Source: Nonomuraea solani (GTDB lineage: Bacteria; Actinomycetota; Actinomycetes; Streptosporangiales; Streptosporangiaceae). Taken from it: 64,000 nucleotides of DNA. The position numbers and the translations under genes were made by a program. Under the pieces are notes generated by a model. The model saw only the letters and a program-made list of their open reading frames with translations. It was not told where the DNA came from and did no database searches. The first letter of the stretch is position 1; each line of letters opens with the position of its first letter. Where the stretch lies: assembly GCF_900108335.1 (NCBI RefSeq), contig NZ_FNVT01000015.1, positions 186,001 to 250,000 of the forward strand, given 5' to 3'. Below are positions 61,687 through 64,000 of the stretch, piece after piece.

Positions 61687-62841
61687 CTACCGGAAGGCGG
61701 GGACGGTGGGCGGGTGGCCCATGAGGACGGCGCCTGCGGCGTCGTACATGGCCGGGCTGAGGAAGGCGTGTTCCTGCGGCACCAGCGCGTCGCCGAGCAG
61801 GGCCTGCAGCGGGTGGTCGCGGTAGATCGCGGCGGTTCCGGACAGTGAGACGACCTTGCCGACCACCTCCGCCGACGTCCGGGCCAGGTGGGCGGCCGAC
61901 AGGCGCAGGTGCGCGTTCTGCCGGTCGCTGACCAGCCCGCCGTCGACGAGCGACTGCCACGCCTCGTCGGCGGCCTCGTAGAAGTAGGCCCGGGCCGAGC
62001 GCAGCGCGGCCTCGGCCTCGGCGATGCCGGCGCGGTAGTAGGCGCGGTCCGCGAGCGGCGGGGCGCCGGTGATGCTCGCCCGGGCGCCGCCGGTCCGCTC
62101 GGCGAAGTCGAGGGCCGCGCGGGCGACGCCGGCCGAGACGACGGAGAGCGACTGGGCGGCGTACGTGATCGCGGGATAGCGGTAGAGCGGCTCGTCGATC
62201 ACCGGCGTCCCGCCCCGGATGAAGGACCACTCCCGGCCGACCTCGACGTCGCGCGCGACGATGTCGAAGGAGCCGGTGCCCTGCATGCCGACGACGTCCC
62301 AGTCCTGGACGATCTCCAGGCGTTCCGGGCGCAGCAGCACCCCGCGCGGTTTGCCGGAGGTCGAGTCGTCGCCCGGGATGCCGACGCAGATGACGTCGGC
62401 GGCCATGCAGCCGCTGGCGAACTTCCACCGGCCGCTGACGCGGAAGCCGCGCTCGGTCGGGGTGGCCTGCTGGATGGGGAACAGGCCACCGGCGAAGACG
62501 ACGTCGGGGCCGTCGGCGTACAGCTCGGCCTGGCTCTCCAGCGGCAGCGGGCCCAGGTAGATCAGTTGCGAGCCGAAGCTGGCCACCCAGCCCGCCGAGC
62601 CGTCCACCGCCGAGATGCGCTCGATCTTGCCGAGGAACTCCGCCGGCGGCATCGTCTCCCCGCCGAACCGCTCCGGTGTGGAGGAGCGGTAGAGGCCGAG
62701 TTGTTTGAGCCGTCCGACGAAGTCCTTCGGTATGTAGCGCAGCTCACGGAACTCCGCGCGGCGGCGGGCCAGCTCGGCGAGCACATCATCGAACACCTTG
62801 TCGAATGTCTTGTCGAACACGGCCGAATCGTTCTGCGCCAT
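61687..62841 (-). CDS. Acyl-CoA-dehydrogenase-like flavoprotein, group D hydroxylase type
   Basis: This 384-residue protein follows the acyl-CoA dehydrogenase fold with a type-2 C-terminal domain: ERFGGETMPPAEFLGKIERISAVDGSAGWVASFGSQ, FRVSGRWKFASGCMAADVICVG, VVGMQGTGSFDIVARDVEV and late GTAAIYRDHPLQALLGDALVPQEHAFLSPAMYD. This group includes flavin-dependent monooxygenases such as HsaA and nonredox ACAD homologues, more than true dehydrogenases. No flavin reductase gene is seen beside it. Substrate unknown. Confidence 0.82.
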   Translation of the reverse strand: MAQNDSAVFDKTFDKVFDDVLAELARRRAEFRELRYIPKDFVGRLKQLGLYRSSTPERFGGETMPPAEFLGKIERISAVDGSAGWVASFGSQLIYLGPLPLESQAELYADGPDVVFAGGLFPIQQATPTERGFRVSGRWKFASGCMAADVICVGIPGDDSTSGKPRGVLLRPERLEIVQDWDVVGMQGTGSFDIVARDVEVGREWSFIRGGTPVIDEPLYRYPAITYAAQSLSVVSAGVARAALDFAERTGGARASITGAPPLADRAYYRAGIAEAEAALRSARAYFYEAADEAWQSLVDGGLVSDRQNAHLRLSAAHLARTSAEVVGKVVSLSGTAAIYRDHPLQALLGDALVPQEHAFLSPAMYDAAGAVLMGHPPTVPAFR

Positions 62842-62898
62842 CGTCGCTCCTCGGCTCGGTGGAGACCCGAAGCCGATGGTTCCCGATTCGGCGCCGCG

Positions 62899-64000
62899 TT
62901 AGTCCGATCTGCCGCCTCCACGGCGCTTGACGTACAGGCGGCCGCCGCTCGGGCCGGTCCACTCCAGCCGGACGACACCGGCCACGGCGGCGTCGCCGGA
63001 GCGCGACGGGTCGGCCCAGTAGCCGAAGGCCGGGTTGCGGAAGAACGTGGCCCACAACCCCCCTTCGTGGTCCTTGAAGATGTTGTTGTGCCCGGCGCCG
63101 ACGCCCATGGTCCACCGTTCGGAGTAGGGGCCTTCGAACGAGTCGGAGACGGCGACGATCGCGTCGTACTGATACTGCGTGCGACCGGCGCCGGCCGGGT
63201 CGTAGGCGTACCGCTGGCCGTTCTCGGACACGCGGTCCCAGGCGGCGTGCAGGAGGAAGTATTTGCCCTCGTGCTTGAACACGTACGAGCCTTCGAGATA
63301 GGGCTCGGGCGTGTAGGGCCTCTGCTGGAACTTCGGCAGGCCCGTCGCCGGGACGATGTCCTCCATGTCGTCGCGGAACTTCGCGTACAGGTGGTTGTGC
63401 AGCACCAGCCAGGCGTCGTCGCCCTCGGTGTACATGCTGCCGTCGATGTGGAAATAGGCGCCGGGCTTGATGAAGGCGGGCCCTCCGATGAAGGACTCGC
63501 CGAAGGGTTTGCCGGCATTGCCCTCGACGAGCCGGTACGGGCCCTCGACCCCGCCCTCGCTCACCAGCATGAACGTGCCGACCTTGGTGGAATGATCGCC
63601 CATGCACGCGACGATGTACCACTTACCACGGAAGTAGTGCACCTCCGGCGCCCAGACGTTGCCCCGCTTGCCGAACTGGCCCTCGTCGGTCCAGTACTCC
63701 TGCCACGGGGCGACGACGGTGCGCCCTGGCCGGTTCTCGCCGACGAATTCGGGCGACCACACCTTGCCCTTCTCGGCGCCGGGCCGGATGCCGGTGGTGT
63801 CGGCCAGCCGCCACGGCCCGCGCAGAGACCTGGCCACCCAGATGAACAGGCCGTCGTTCCACGGGCCGGCCCCCGGCAGCCCCGGCGACCGGGTGGTGCC
63901 CGTGGCGACGTAGAGCGGACGGCCGTCGACGACGAAGCAGTTGACGTAGGTGTCCCGCATCCAGACCCGGCCGAGCTGCCGGTCCCGGGGGCGGAGTTCG
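62899..64000 (-). CDS. Glycoside hydrolase, GH43-like five-bladed propeller (5' end outside window)
   Basis: The frame stays open to the window edge, so the start lies beyond 64000. The visible 367 residues begin ELRPRDRQLGRVWMRDTYVN, placing a GH43-type catalytic Asp in WMRDTYV, followed by GLFIWVARSLRGPW, KGKVWSPEFVGEN, VWAPEVHYFRGKWYIV and EPYLEGSYVFKHEGKYFLLHAAW, where the Glu of YLEGSYV fits the general acid. Substrates of this family include arabinan and xylan side chains; here unknown. Confidence 0.82.
   Translation of the reverse strand, partial: ELRPRDRQLGRVWMRDTYVNCFVVDGRPLYVATGTTRSPGLPGAGPWNDGLFIWVARSLRGPWRLADTTGIRPGAEKGKVWSPEFVGENRPGRTVVAPWQEYWTDEGQFGKRGNVWAPEVHYFRGKWYIVACMGDHSTKVGTFMLVSEGGVEGPYRLVEGNAGKPFGESFIGGPAFIKPGAYFHIDGSMYTEGDDAWLVLHNHLYAKFRDDMEDIVPATGLPKFQQRPYTPEPYLEGSYVFKHEGKYFLLHAAWDRVSENGQRYAYDPAGAGRTQYQYDAIVAVSDSFEGPYSERWTMGVGAGHNNIFKDHEGGLWATFFRNPAFGYWADPSRSGDAAVAGVVRLEWTGPSGGRLYVKRRGGGRSD

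Overview
GENERAL. This is a 64 kb, very GC-rich window with dense overlapping genes (GTGA/ATGA stop-start overlaps), GTG and TTG starts, an Lsr2 nucleoid protein, a fused glycyl-tRNA synthetase, PadR/TetR/PaaX regulators and an ECF-type sigma factor. Together these point to an actinobacterium, most likely of the Streptosporangiales (Nonomuraea-like). That placement is an inference from style and gene content; no 16S or tRNA gene is present.

LAYOUT. (1) Bases 1-5561: 3' part of a phenylacetate catabolic operon (paaC end, paaD, paaE, thiolase, hydratase, dehydrogenase), a terminator and a convergent TetR gene. (2) 5617-13085: fused glyS with an in-frame 24-bp minisatellite, a DUF3817 membrane protein, a flavin monooxygenase, a PadR regulator with two perfect palindromes over its start, a secreted tandem-repeat protein and a TnpB remnant. 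(3) 13076-22872: aerobic benzoyl-CoA (box) genes boxC and boxB around a PaaX-type regulator, an amidohydrolase, and a five-gene branched-chain-amino-acid-type ABC importer probably serving an aromatic acid. BoxA is not in the window. (4) 22967-44485: a biosynthetic island. (5) 44799-49190: DEAD-box helicase, Lsr2, a Cys-rich microprotein and a P450. (6) 49259-64000: APC permease, DUF1838 protein, subtilase, MFS, glycerophosphodiesterase, NlpC/P60, sigma/anti-sigma-like pair, DUF1349, acyl-CoA-dehydrogenase-like enzyme and a partial GH43 enzyme.

THE SYSTEM OF INTEREST. Reading leftward from 44485, an almost gapless minus-strand operon begins with a 37-codon gene absent from ordinary ORF calls. 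It encodes a lasso-peptide precursor whose leader has the Y..P..L...G....T pattern and whose core is SGNCCDTADKGAYYW. It is followed by a lasso cyclase, a PqqD-like recognition element, a TOMM cyclodehydratase (E1-like plus YcaO), a SagB-type azoline dehydrogenase, a second YcaO, the lasso leader protease B2, a TfuA domain fused in frame to a PIMT methyltransferase, an ABC exporter, a tandem GNAT acetyltransferase, a third YcaO and a second TfuA. The same operon continues without a break into a thioesterase with Cys as nucleophile, an adenylation-thiolation protein and a thymidylate-synthase homologue with an Asn-to-Asp change at the base-selecting position. After an antisense HD-hydrolase gene come a free carrier protein, a condensation-domain protein and a three-part protein with cpYpsA-like and HisG-like domains. 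The simplest reading is a lasso peptide carrying azole, thioamide and aspartimide modifications, with an attached acyl and possibly nucleotide-derived group. I know of no described pathway with this set.

A SECOND THEME. Short tandem duplications (21, 24 and 33 bp) recur across the window, several exactly over stop-start junctions, where they multiply start codons. This suggests recent replication-slippage changes at translational coupling sites.
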